From Ascidia mentula (taxonomy: Eukaryota > Chordata > Ascidiacea > Phlebobranchia > Ascidiidae): a stretch of 64,000 nucleotides of DNA. The position numbers and the translations under genes are program-made. The notes below the pieces were generated by a model. The model was not told the origin of the DNA, did no database searches, and saw only the letters and a list, made by a program, of their open reading frames with translations. The stretch covers positions 248,001 through 312,000 of the forward strand of contig OX387198.1 in assembly GCA_947561715.1 (NCBI GenBank), in the 5' to 3' direction. The first letter of the stretch is position 1. Every line of letters begins with the position of its first letter. Below, piece after piece: positions 35,601 through 44,123 of the stretch.

Positions 35601-38600
35601 CGCCTGGACTCTGTCACCACACCCACTGGTTTCGCTATAGCAACACTCAGGTGTAGTGTCTTTTTATAAATGTGTCTTTTAACAATGAGTTTTGACTTTT
35701 AATGCAACCGCCGCCACTGAGGTCTGGTGATGATCTTGTTGAGTATTTCAATACTTTTGAATCGTACTGCGAAAGTATCGAAGCGACGGACCAGGTTAAA
35801 CAGCATTTGTTCCTGGCATTCATAACAACGTTATGAAATAAGCAATAGAGGATGGTGATGGTAACCTCTATGCAATCGAATATAAAGAACTTAAGAAACT
35901 TGCCTTGCGCCATGAGACCAGTGCTGGACGATCAGAGAGGCAACGCGAAGCACTCACAAGATGCGTGTAATTGCCCTGGGAAACGGGACGCTTATTTGTT
36001 TACGTCCGCTCAGTAATACGGCGTACAGCAGTAATTCGAAGGCTGTCCTGAATAGCGAAGTACTATATAACACTACTAAGAGGGATACAGGGCTGGTTTT
36101 TGGTGGATACCATCCCGGTATTGACGTCACGTTGCAATCAAAAGAACCTGGAATGGGAGCGGTATTAAATAAGGTGGGAAGAATTGAGATGCAACCAAAC
36201 AACATGTCTAGGAACTGACAACCTGAGGCCGGAATCAAAGAACTGAAACACGCAAATCTGTCGCTGTTCCGCCCAGACCATACATCTGAGCGTAAAAGCC
36301 GCAACTGCTGTGGTCGTGTTGGGCTGTCCTTGGTAAATATGCTATTAACCATCGGCCGAAAGGACAAAGAGAGCGTGTGGTTTTGTTTCCAGATGTGCCA
36401 TGTCGGGACAGTTGACGGAACACCGACGAAAGTTTGAACCACATGTAACACATCACCAACCAGCAGCAACAGAGCCCGTTGTCCCGCGTTTCCTCCCACG
36501 TTTTGTGACGTTCACAATCGGCAAAGAATTGATGTTTCTATGCTTGACGTCATATCGCCGCAAATATGTACAGAGTTATGCGCATATCGCTACCCCTCTT
36601 CACCGACTTACGGAAAGGGAAGGAGTTTCGTATGGGATAAATGTTACCATAACGAATTCCTTTTACATGTGCGCCAGGAAACAAAGTTGAAAAAAATATT
36701 TTCATGTTAGGAATTAAATTTTTTCGCGTAGTTTAATTAAATTGTTTCTGTTTCAGATGAAAACATCGACCTAAATTCCCTGATAGAAAAATACGCGGAT
36801 TTGTTGGAAAAGCAAAAATATCCTGAAGCAAATGAAACAAGAAACCAACTTTCAAGGTCACTTGAAGGTGTTGGGGCAACTGCAGATGATTTGAAAAGAA
36901 CTGGAGATAAAAAGAGAGAAGAGGGAAAATGTTTGGAATCGATTTTATTGTACGAACTTGGAGGTGAATTTTATTCAAGGCATCACGATGACGTGAGAGA
37001 GGTTGAAGGTGTGGTGGATTGTGTTGGGGGTTTGAGATGGACATGCAAAAATTTGATGTAAACATCGGATTTGAATAAAAAACTTGAAAACAAACGAATA
37101 ATTCGTGATCACGTGATCCCACTGATGGAAACGATGAGACTCAAAATACAAACTATTCAAAACGTGGAAGAAGGAATAAAATGTGTAAATGAAGTGTGGT
37201 GTTTGCACTGGATTGAATTGAGTCAGGATTTCATAGGAGATGATTCGTCGAGGGAATCAACAATTAAACTTGGACTTGAAATGATGAGGAAACAGTTTGG
37301 TGAAAACTCAGCAAAGCATGAAGTGTTCGGAACTTTGTTACACAACCTTGTTGTTGTTTGCATGGAAACAAATCGACTGAATGAAAGCATGGATTTTTAT
37401 CAAAAATCAATCCAAGCTTACAGAATGGCAACAGACATAACTGAAGTGGACAGAAAGCGGGAGATTGAAAGAAGTGAAAACATTTTACGACGAATTCAAC
37501 CAATGTTAAGTCAGTGCAATTATTGATAGATTTTATTGAGAATTACTAAATCATTAGTTTGTATATTCACTCACTAATATCATTTCAGTCCATGAATGCT
37601 TTATGTTAAGAATGTGGGGTTGGAATTTTTAAACATGCTTTGAGACAGGGATTTGTCAAATACATGAAGTTTTGTTGCCAATTCCAACATTGTCCTCCAC
37701 AGTAATTTTCATGCCTGATAATTTGCCACAAGAATTTGTTGATCTGTTGAACGGCATAAACAGGGGTTGATTTAATACATTTGGTTTGGTGTTGTAACTA
37801 TGACATAACTACATATGATGAAAGTTGTCCTATTATAGGTAAAATAATTTCTTGTTGCAGCAATTCGAGGTACGGAAGAGCTTGCAACCACCTCCCATGA
37901 CATCACTCACCATCGGCCATCTAGTGGTGAATCAAACGAGCAGATCCTGCAGAGAACGGTTCACCAAACAGGTAACCAGAGATTTCTATCATAAAGTAAA
38001 ATGGTATAATACTGACTCCGTGCATTTAAATTTGGCTCATCACCTCAAGCTTGCCTTAAATCAGTGACAGCCACTGTAACCACTACTGGTAAGTCTTCCA
38101 CGTTATACAAGCTGGGTTTGGGATCGCTTTCATAAACAAAATCAAAATGAGTGGCGTCGTTAAAAATGTATAGGGACAACCTCAAGGCTGCAACAAAATG
38201 TCCAAATATGTAAATAAAGTAAGTCATGCTTTGTCCCAAGTCCATCCCATGTATTATAATTACTATTGACTAAAACAAGGGTTGGGATTGTATAAGCCAG
38301 GGGAGAAGAACATCCTCACTAGGCTCAATTCCCGAAATAATTCCGTAACAACTTTGCGAGCACGCCTGGACCATGTCACCACACCCACTGGTTTCGCTAT
38401 AGCAACACTCAGGTGTAGTGTCTTTTTATAAATGTGTCTTTTAACAATGAGTTTTGACTTTTAATGCAACCGCCGCCACTGAGGCCTGGTGATGATCTTG
38501 TTGAGTATTTCAATACTTTTGAATCGTACTGCGAAAGTACCGAAGCGACGGACCAGGTTAAACGGCATTTGTTCCTGGCATCCATAACAACGTTACGAAA

Positions 38601-41600
38601 TGGGCAATAGAGGATGGTGATGGCAACCTCTATGCAATCGAATACAAAGAACTTAAGAAACTTGCCTTGCGCCATGAGACCAGTGCTTATAACGGGACGC
38701 TTATTCGTTTACGTCCGCTCAGTAATACGGCGTACAGCAGTAATTCGAAGGTTGTCCTGAATAACGAAGTACTATAAACACTGCTACGAGGGCTACAGGG
38801 CCTGTGTTTGGCGGATACCATCCCGGTATTAATCAGGTACGAGCAAAGCTTGGTTGCAGTCGCTCAAGTCGACTTGGACTCGGTGCTCAGCCCAGAGGTC
38901 ACGTTGCAATCAAAAGTACCTGGAATGGGAGCGGTATTAAATAAGGTGGAAGAATTGAGATGCAACCAAACAACATGTCTAAGAACTGACAACCTGACGT
39001 CGGAATCAAAGAACTGAAACACGCAAATCTGTCGCTGTTCCGCCCAGACCATACATCTGAGCGTAAAAGCCGCAACTATGCCGTGGTCGTGTTGGGCTGT
39101 CTTTGGTAAATATGCTGACCATCGGCCGAAAGGACAAAGAGAGCGTGTGGTTTTGTTTCCAGATGTGCAGATGTCGGGACAGTTGACGGAACACCGACGA
39201 AAGTTTGAACCACATGTAACACATCACCAACCAGCAGCAACAGAGCCCGTTGTCCCGCGTTTTCTTCCACGTTTTGTGACGTTCACAATCGGCAAAGAAT
39301 TGATGTTTCTATGCTTGACGTCATATCACCGCAAATATGTACAGAGTTATGCGCATATCGCTACCCCTCTTCACCGACTTACGGAAAGGGAAGGAGTTTC
39401 GTATGGGATAAATGTTACCAGAAAGCTTTTGGTGATCTCAAGGAACGTTTACCTGCGGCGCCCATTTTGCAATACCCAGATTTCGCACGGCCGTTTGTGG
39501 TCGATACAGACGCGTCCGATACCGCTGTTGGATGTGTTTTGTCACAGAACGTGGACGGTAAGGAGAGCGTAATTGTCTATGTGAGTAGATCCCCAAGCCG
39601 TGCCGAAAGAAACCATTCCACGACGCGAAAAGAGTTGCTTGCTCTCTGCGACCAAACTGTATCGATGTTATCTTTTAGGTAGGAAGTTTTCCTGTGAACC
39701 CAGATCTTTCTTCTCTTCTACGTTGGTTGCGGCAGTCGAAGGAACTTTACTGACAATGTGGGTGGAATATCTTTCCGCGTTTGGCTTTGACCTTGAACAC
39801 AGGCCGAGAGTAAAACATCGAAACGCTGATGCGCTGTCACGTGTACACGACAGTGACGTAGACCCAAACTTCCTATACAAGTTGACGACAGAAGCGGTCG
39901 AGATGCAGGTGGTGGAGTTTAAGACATTATTTTGCTACAGCCTAGAAGACATTGCGGCACATCAAGAAAACTACGATGATTTCTCCGTTGTGATGGATTG
40001 GTTAAAAAAGTTGTGCGCTCCAAATTCAAAACCATACGACGTCACCCCCCTTTAATTCGATATTTGGTGGTCGCTCTTCCCTCGCCTGAGGGAAAAGGGA
40101 AAGGTTTTGTGCGTGGAAACTGATTCTGGGGTAGAGATCGTACTTAAAGTAGTTCTCCCTCCAAGTTTAAGACAAAGGGGTTATGGTTGCACTACACGAT
40201 AACGTGCTCAGAAGTTGTCATCTAGGCATCACGAAGACCCTCTCGGAAGTTACCAAAAGGTTCCACTGGTACAGGTGGCACGAAGACGTAGACCAGTTTT
40301 GTCGAAGATGCAGCGATTGTCAATATATAATAAAAAACCCGCACAAAGGACACAGACACCATTGTTCACTCGACGGAAAGTAGCTCAATGTAACGAGTGG
40401 AGGTCGATGTGGATGGTCTTCTACCATTCACGCGACCGGGGTACGAATTTCCAAAGTAATTTCTTTTCCGAGTTATTGAGATTATTGGGATCAAAGAAAA
40501 CCCGAATCACCGAATGTCGACCCGCGTGCAACGGTGGAAATACGCAACGATATAACCATTATAACAATGCTACGTAAATATGTAAACGAGACGAACACAA
40601 ATGGGACGAAGCACTACCTGCGGTGGTTGCGGCTTACAACGCCCACGAAAGTACCGGCTTCCCATCCCACACGATTTGACAGAGCGATCACTACGACTGC
40701 CCGTAGATTTGGTCGGGGGAACGTCGCGAAGGAGAATGAGATATCGGAAGCTGAAATCCATCGTTTACGCGATTGTTTGGAGCTGACGGAGAAATTTGTG
40801 CGAGAAAGTCTCCGACTCCACCGCCGGCGGATGAGAAGTCGATCGGAGACAACATTGGACGCCACATTCAGTCGGTGATCGCGATTTAATCCAGCGGTCC
40901 CTGTGGGAAAATGCAAAAAGCTGCAAAGCGCTTCCGAAGGACCCTACTACGTTGTCGAAGTGTTCGGCCCCGTTAACTATATCATCGAGGACGCGGCTGA
41001 AAAAAGCAAACGTTTCACTTGAATAGGATGAAGCCGACAACCGATATCTTCCCGGCAGTGGACGAAAGTGTGCGAACCGATCAGGAAGATGAAGTCGGGA
41101 GGAAAAGTTTGGATACCGAGCAAGCGTCCCGCCGATTGGAAGACCCTTTGTATAATAACCTACCAAGCAGGCCGGTGCGGGAACGCAGCCAAACAAAGTT
41201 CTGTCCATCGCCAGAAACATAATCCCAGCGGAGTGGGACAGTCTTTAGGTTGGAGGGAATGTTGTGAAAAACGACCCACCACACTAATACTTCTCTTCAT
41301 TCTTACTTCTGTTTTGTGAATTTTTTATTTGAACTTTATTGTAAATGCACACAACGCCCCGCACTATTCCTTGTTATGTCGGTTTTCTTCACTTGCGTTT
41401 CATCCAATTTCCCTTCGGTTGATGATTATTTTTGCACTGTACAGTGGAAGTTTGCCACGTTACGCTCTAGTGATTACGTTTCGCTCGTTGATTGGTTAAT
41501 TGGCTTGTGACATGAGGCGACTAGGCCTAAAAAGTGGATGACTTGCTAGTCTTGGGCATTGTGTTGTATGTAGCGATTTGTTGGTGTTTGGAATGCGATT

Positions 41601-43067
41601 TAATTGAAGTAAGTCGCCCATTTATTCAACCCAGTATGAGGTATTTAGGTTTTGATGGTGAGCCGTTATTTCAGGGTCCGGGCCTTTTACGAATCAGTAA
41701 GGCAGCGTTGGGGTAAAGATCTTATTTGAGGTTCTAGGGTTGTGTTTGGGGGTCGCCGCTCAAATCCTCAGTAGGCTCAATTCCCGCCCTGCCGAAATAA
41801 TTCCGTAACAATTACATAAAATACAAACCATAGATATCGTAGTGCTCTGCTATGGGGTTTTCTAGAATAACCTCCCATTTAAAACATTCTTAACTTGTAA
41901 TGCTACAGATTATACTGCATCGTTTTGTTGATAAAAATACACATACGTCAGCAACATGAAGCAAATACTTTTACCTTCAGTGTTTATTGATGCAGGTTAT
42001 TTAGTAAACCTACACAAGTGATATATCTATGGTATATTAGTGTAAAAAATATTGCTGCAAACGAAAACGGTAATCTACCAGTTCTTACCAACATAAGTTA
42101 GAAGGTAAATTTAACGAAAACCCCATATTTAAAAAATATATACTTGTTGTTCTCTAGCGCCACTAATGTTTTCCGCCATAACGATGACCTTTGACATGAA
42201 CGCCAGGAAACAAAGTTGCAAAAAATATTTTCATGTTAGGAATTAAATTGTTTCGCGTTGTTTAATTAAATTGTTTCCGTTTCAGATGAAAACATCGACA
42301 TTAATTCCCTGATAAAAAAATACGCGGATTTGTTGGAAGAGCAAAAATATCCTGAAGCAAATGAAACAAGAAACCAACTTTCAAGGTCACTTGAAGGTCG
42401 TGGGGCAACCGCAGAAGATTTGAAAACAACTGGAGATGAAAAGAGAGAAGAGGGAAAATGTTTGGAATCGATTTTATTGTACGAACTTGGAGGTGAATTT
42501 TATTCAAGGCATCACGATGACATGAGAGGGGTGGAAGGTGTGGTGGATTGTGTTTGGGGTTTGATGCTGACATGCATAGATTTGATGAAAACATCGGATT
42601 CGAATCAAAAACTTGAAAACAAACGAATAATTCGTGATCACGTGATCCCACTAATGGAAACGATGAGACTCAAGATACAAAATATTCAAAACGTGGTAGA
42701 AGATTTAAAATGCATAAATGAAGTTAATTGTTTGCACAGGATTGTATTGAGTCAACATTCAATCGGAGATTATTCGTCGATGGAATCAACAAATAAACTT
42801 GGACTTGAAATGATGAGGAAACAGTTTGGTGAAAACTCAGCAAAGCATAAAGTGTTCGGAATTTTGTTAATCGTTCTTGGTTTTGTTGGCGAGGAAACAA
42901 ATCGACTGAATGAAAGCGTGGATTTTTATCAAAAAGCAATCCAAGCTTACAGAATGGCAACAGACATAACTGAAGAGGACAGAAAGGAGTGGATTGAAAT
43001 AAGTGAAAACAATTTGCAACGAGTTACAGAATTGTTACAACACAGTAGGCATTGTGTCGTCACATAG
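23635..43067 (+). CDS. Multi-exon gene with polar N-terminus and alternative TPR 3' exons
   Basis: Exons (all GT-AG, phase-matched): 23,635-23,652 (MEIHSD, the start); 26,308-26,371; 26,691-26,813; 28,016-28,117; 28,542-28,652; 28,856-28,936; 29,482-29,592; then, after an intron with a Polinton fossil, 34,002-34,753 (TPR, stop), 35,090-35,200 (linker), 36,757-37,526 (TPR, stop), 37,861-37,971 (linker) and 42,285-43,067 (TPR, stop). After the second exon every junction is phase 1, so inner exons can be skipped or repeated without a frameshift. The N-terminal part is Ser/Gln/Glu-rich and probably disordered; the C-terminal part is a TPR scaffold. Each TPR exon has its own stop, so I infer alternative terminal exons. 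The function is unknown. Joining the 5' and 3' sets is an inference from phase and order; transcripts were not available. Confidence 0.62.
24988..26080 (+). other. 1.1-kb intronic segment absent from unit 2
   Basis: This lies inside the first intron of the TPR gene. Unit 2 joins the sequence matching 24,987 directly to that matching about 26,083 (near 61,466), with a 2-3 bp overlap (TCC) at the joint, so a deletion in unit 2 is the simpler reading. It includes an inverted, diverged relative of the TTAA MITE at about 25,650-25,830 (recognisable in reverse by the GCCAGGGCGATTTTCAGCGTG segment). No gene is seen. Confidence 0.55.
26308..26371 (+). CDS. TPR-gene exon 2, unit 1
   Basis: This is a 64-bp exon between TGTGCAG and GTAAAG, entered in phase 0 after MEIHSD and left in phase 1. 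It reads NPKLQSDKFGEHEQVDGSES plus N. The unit 2 copy (61,687-61,750) differs by one residue (K to E). It converts the frame to the phase-1 register used by all later exons. Confidence 0.6.
26691..26813 (+). CDS. TPR-gene exon 3, unit 1
   Basis: This is a 123-bp symmetric 1-1 exon between AAATTTTAG and GTAAAA. It reads EVTARNGESEIPSVVGASPE, then TTTVDKVQQQGNVEQSSPQE and T. It is acidic and Gln/Ser-rich with no fold recognised. Unit 2 (62,071-62,193) keeps the length and frame with three amino-acid changes. Confidence 0.62.
28016..28117 (+). CDS. TPR-gene exon 4, unit 1
   Basis: This is a 102-bp symmetric exon, acceptor TTTTAAAG, donor GTTAGG. It reads ETSGRDRSSALDDVTDDQLS, then SESTSGQTDHLQHT. 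An upstream AG (near 27,980) would run into a stop, which favours this acceptor. The unit 2 copy is 63,820-63,921. It is polar and probably disordered. Confidence 0.55.
28542..28652 (+). CDS. TPR-gene exon 5 (basic FLRKIF module, first copy)
   Basis: This is a 111-bp symmetric exon between TTTGTGTAG and GTAATT, reading DAKKSKPSFLRKIFPRFGKK, then DSPNHPGNIKNDHSTLD. The centre is a basic/aromatic SFLRKIFPRFGKK patch, which could be an amphipathic membrane- or partner-binding motif (inference). Exon 29,482-29,592 is a clear duplicate of it, including about 10 bp of the following intron (GTAATTCTAATTTATTATTG). Confidence 0.65.
28856..28936 (+). CDS. TPR-gene exon 6, unit 1
   Basis: This is an 81-bp symmetric exon between TTCACAAG and GTACAT, reading GPDGGQSSSGVKVQQQSHAT, then ENRQQEQ. 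It is Gln/Ser-rich and resembles the KVQQQGN...SSPQE part of exon 3, so it may be an old duplicate of that exon. It lies between the two FLRKIF exons. Confidence 0.58.
29482..29592 (+). CDS. TPR-gene exon 7 (basic FLRKIF module, second copy)
   Basis: This is a 111-bp symmetric exon between AATTGTGCAG and GTAATT. It reads DSTRSKSSFLRKIFPRFGKK, then DSPNHPGNIKNVRSTLN and is a near-copy of exon 5, differing mainly at its N-terminal end. It is the last exon before the Polinton-bearing intron; the next phase-1 acceptor on this strand is the TPR exon at 34,002. Confidence 0.63.
29957..33600. mobile_element. Polinton (Maverick) fossil, unit 2 copy
   Basis: This fossil lies in the intron between the last FLRKIF exon and the first TPR exon. 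Parts, left to right: a terminal inverted repeat (about 29,957-30,005), a retroviral-type integrase piece on the plus strand (about 30,100-30,740, with an ERFNRTLKDRVWRYL segment), a capsid-family piece on the plus strand (about 30,740-31,330, with an FVHTDIVQSRSVGN segment), and the N-terminal and exonuclease parts of family B polymerase on the minus strand (about 31,256-32,679). It is much shorter than an intact Polinton, is broken in many places, and is plainly not active. It is shared with unit 1, hence older than the duplication. Confidence 0.85.
34002..34753 (+). CDS. TPR terminal exon A, unit 2
   Basis: This is the counterpart of 3,045-3,796. It opens in phase 1 after TTTAATTTCAG and reads DVNTKIYVDLLKKQKYSEA to TGA at the end (RRIQPMLSQCNY). 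The frame is intact over about 250 codons. The TPR repeat VLLHNFGVVCMEKNRLNESV with YQKAIQAY is well formed. Many differences from unit 1 cluster in the middle (EVWSLHRIELSQLSIGDYSS versus the unit 1 sequence), hinting at exchange with exon B rather than simple drift. Confidence 0.75.
35090..35200 (+). CDS. 37-codon linker exon, first copy in unit 2
   Basis: This symmetric phase-1 exon between TTGTTGTAG and GTAACC reads AIRGTEELATTSRDVTHHRP, then SSGETNEQIVQRTVHQT. It has two codons more than the unit 1 copy, in frame. It would join 5' exons to the next TPR exon (36,757) or to the second linker. Confidence 0.68.
35530..36655 (+). mobile_element. Ty3/gypsy fossil, partial copy in unit 2
   Basis: This is the left part of the same Ty3/gypsy fossil found at 4,570-8,164 and 38,300-41,815. 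The gag-like part and the front of the pol region are represented; the right-hand part is missing and the next sequence is the intron just before TPR exon 36,757. It is broken. It is best explained as one product of the exchange that created the extra TPR exon. Confidence 0.82.
36757..37526 (+). pseudogene. Hybrid TPR exon (B front, A back), unit 2, with nonsense codon
   Basis: The start matches exon B (after TTTCTGTTTCAG, DENIDLNSLIEKYADLLEKQ), while the end and downstream flank match exon A (RRIQPMLSQCNY, stop, then the exon A 3' flank and a linker exon). It therefore looks like the crossover product of exons A and B. At 37,060-37,062 the frame has TAA where sister exons have AAA (TTGATGTAAACATCGG versus TTGATGAAAACATCGG), so the TPR part would be cut off. 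It is otherwise open. Splice sites are intact, so inclusion would give a short C-terminus. Confidence 0.78.
37861..37971 (+). CDS. 37-codon linker exon, second copy in unit 2
   Basis: This symmetric phase-1 exon between TTGTTGCAG and GTAACC reads AIRGTEELATTSHDITHHRP, then SSGESNEQILQRTVHQT. It is the linker that would join 5' exons to the intact TPR exon at 42,285, skipping the hybrid exon. Confidence 0.68.
38300..41815 (+). mobile_element. Ty3/gypsy fossil, longer copy in unit 2
   Basis: This is the counterpart of the unit 1 fossil and in the same intronic position. Recognised parts are a gag-like segment (EYFNTFESYCEST, about 38,490-38,580), the RNase H region (DTDASDTAVGCVLSQ, about 39,500-39,545), the DALSRV tether region (about 39,825), an integrase zinc-binding segment (about 40,185-40,380) and an integrase tail (to about 41,100). 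The short outer repeat recurs near 41,767-41,815. It is broken in many places. It was present before the large duplication because unit 1 has it at the matching site. Confidence 0.85.
42285..43067 (+). CDS. TPR terminal exon B, unit 2
   Basis: The exon opens in phase 1 after TTGTTTCCGTTTCAG and reads DENIDINSLIKKYADLLEEQ for about 260 codons. The TPR repeat is present (EETNRLNESVDFYQKAIQAY). Near the end a 2-bp difference from unit 1 (TTACAACACAGTAG versus TTACAACAGTAG) shifts the frame and replaces the LLQQ end by LLQHSRHCVVT before the stop at 43,065-43,067. This is the last recognised exon of the gene that begins at 23,635. A LLHNLGDV-type core residue run is altered here (ILLIVLGFVGE), so the TPR may be drifting. 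Confidence 0.75.
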   Translation, partial: DENIDINSLIKKYADLLEEQKYPEANETRNQLSRSLEGRGATAEDLKTTGDEKREEGKCLESILLYELGGEFYSRHHDDMRGVEGVVDCVWGLMLTCIDLMKTSDSNQKLENKRIIRDHVIPLMETMRLKIQNIQNVVEDLKCINEVNCLHRIVLSQHSIGDYSSMESTNKLGLEMMRKQFGENSAKHKVFGILLIVLGFVGEETNRLNESVDFYQKAIQAYRMATDITEEDRKEWIEISENNLQRVTELLQHSRHCVVT

Positions 43068-43880
43068 CCAATGTGTGAAGTAAACATGATTGAAAACTTT
43101 GTACAGTTTTACTTGAAGCAAAAACAAATATTGATGATTTGTGTAAATATTGTGTCACTAAATGTGAATTATATCCATGCAATGATTTGTAAATAATGAA
43201 AACTGTTATGATATCGTTTGACAATGGGAATACATTAATTTTGTTGAGAAAAAGTGAATAAGATTATTTCCCTTTGTAAGAAACAAGGAAGTTTCATATT
43301 GTTTATAACTTGGGATTGTTGGTGGAAATCCTGCCAGGTCAGTTTTCTGCTTGTTCGAGTAAGTTTTCATCATTTGCCTCCAAAACATGGAAGTGTTGGT
43401 TGTGTTTTCTATTAAATAGATGGCTGTTTGTCAAACAAAGATTGAAATACAGAATATTCATAACATTTTCAGCAACAAAATTAGAAAGTTTTTGAGAAAA
43501 AAGTTTCAAACTATTAAATTATCAAAGATTGACAAACCCAGGGGGCATGAGAGGAAAAAATGTTCCAATGAAACACCCCCAGACCCAGTGGTGGGTTTCA
43601 AATATTTTAGCATCTGGTTTTTTCATTAGCAGCATGTCATAGTAACCGCGGGATTACAATGCAGAAGTGAAACATAGGCCTACACATGCACTTGTTAACA
43701 ACCGGTTCGCTTGGGTCGTTAAATACCAAGAACCAGTTCCCACGAACCAGATGAATCCCACCAATGCCCAGACCAAAATTACCTCAGGGGCCACAGAGCC
43801 ATGAAAATCCCTTTAAACAACTACATTACTATTCTTGCAAAGAAACAGGGGTGAATGTGGTGTCAGGTATGTTATCTGTT

Positions 43881-44017
43881 TGTGTATAAGCTGCAGACAG
43901 ATGGCCACTGTTTCGACCTAAAAGGTCTCATCAGTGCAGCTGGTGTGACTATTAGACGAACTTTGCAGACCAAACGGCCAAGCAAAGACTTCCACAAGAC
44001 AGACCAAACGGCCAAGA
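43881..44017 (-). mobile_element. 137-bp ribozyme-bearing insertion, unit 2 only
   Basis: The insert is flanked by a perfect 12-bp direct repeat (ATGTTATCTGTT at 43,869-43,880 and 44,018-44,029). Unit 1 has the empty site with a single copy (about 10,217-10,228). No inverted ends and a 12-bp duplication suggest reverse-transcription-type insertion. It carries a complete hammerhead ribozyme on the minus strand. Penelope-like elements and retrozymes are known to carry type I hammerheads; 5'-truncated Penelope copies have duplications of this size (family knowledge). The CAAACGGCCAAG word occurs twice inside it. Confidence 0.8.
43889..43941 (-). ncRNA. Type I hammerhead ribozyme, complete consensus
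   Basis: On the minus strand the 53 nt read: stem I AGCUGCA; core CUGAUGA; stem II GACCU-UUU-AGGUC; core GAAA; stem III CAG-UGGCCAU-CUG; cleavage site UC; stem I UGCAGCU. Stem I pairs over 7 bp without mismatch, stem II over 5 bp with G10.1-C11.1, stem III over 3 bp plus the A15.1-U16.1 pair, and the cleavage triplet is GUC. Every conserved core position is satisfied. Stem I is the open one, so it is type I. It would self-cleave between C43,896 and the following U (minus sense, 43,895). Activity was not tested, and the short loops leave tertiary contacts uncertain. Confidence 0.88.
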
Positions 44018-44123
44018 ATGTTATCTGTTGTTCACCTAAAAATTGTCACTAAAATTTTAGCAAGTAAAATTTAGCGAGGTAATTTTAAACCTAGGGTTGG
44101 GCTCATTCTGCCACAAGTGTTAA

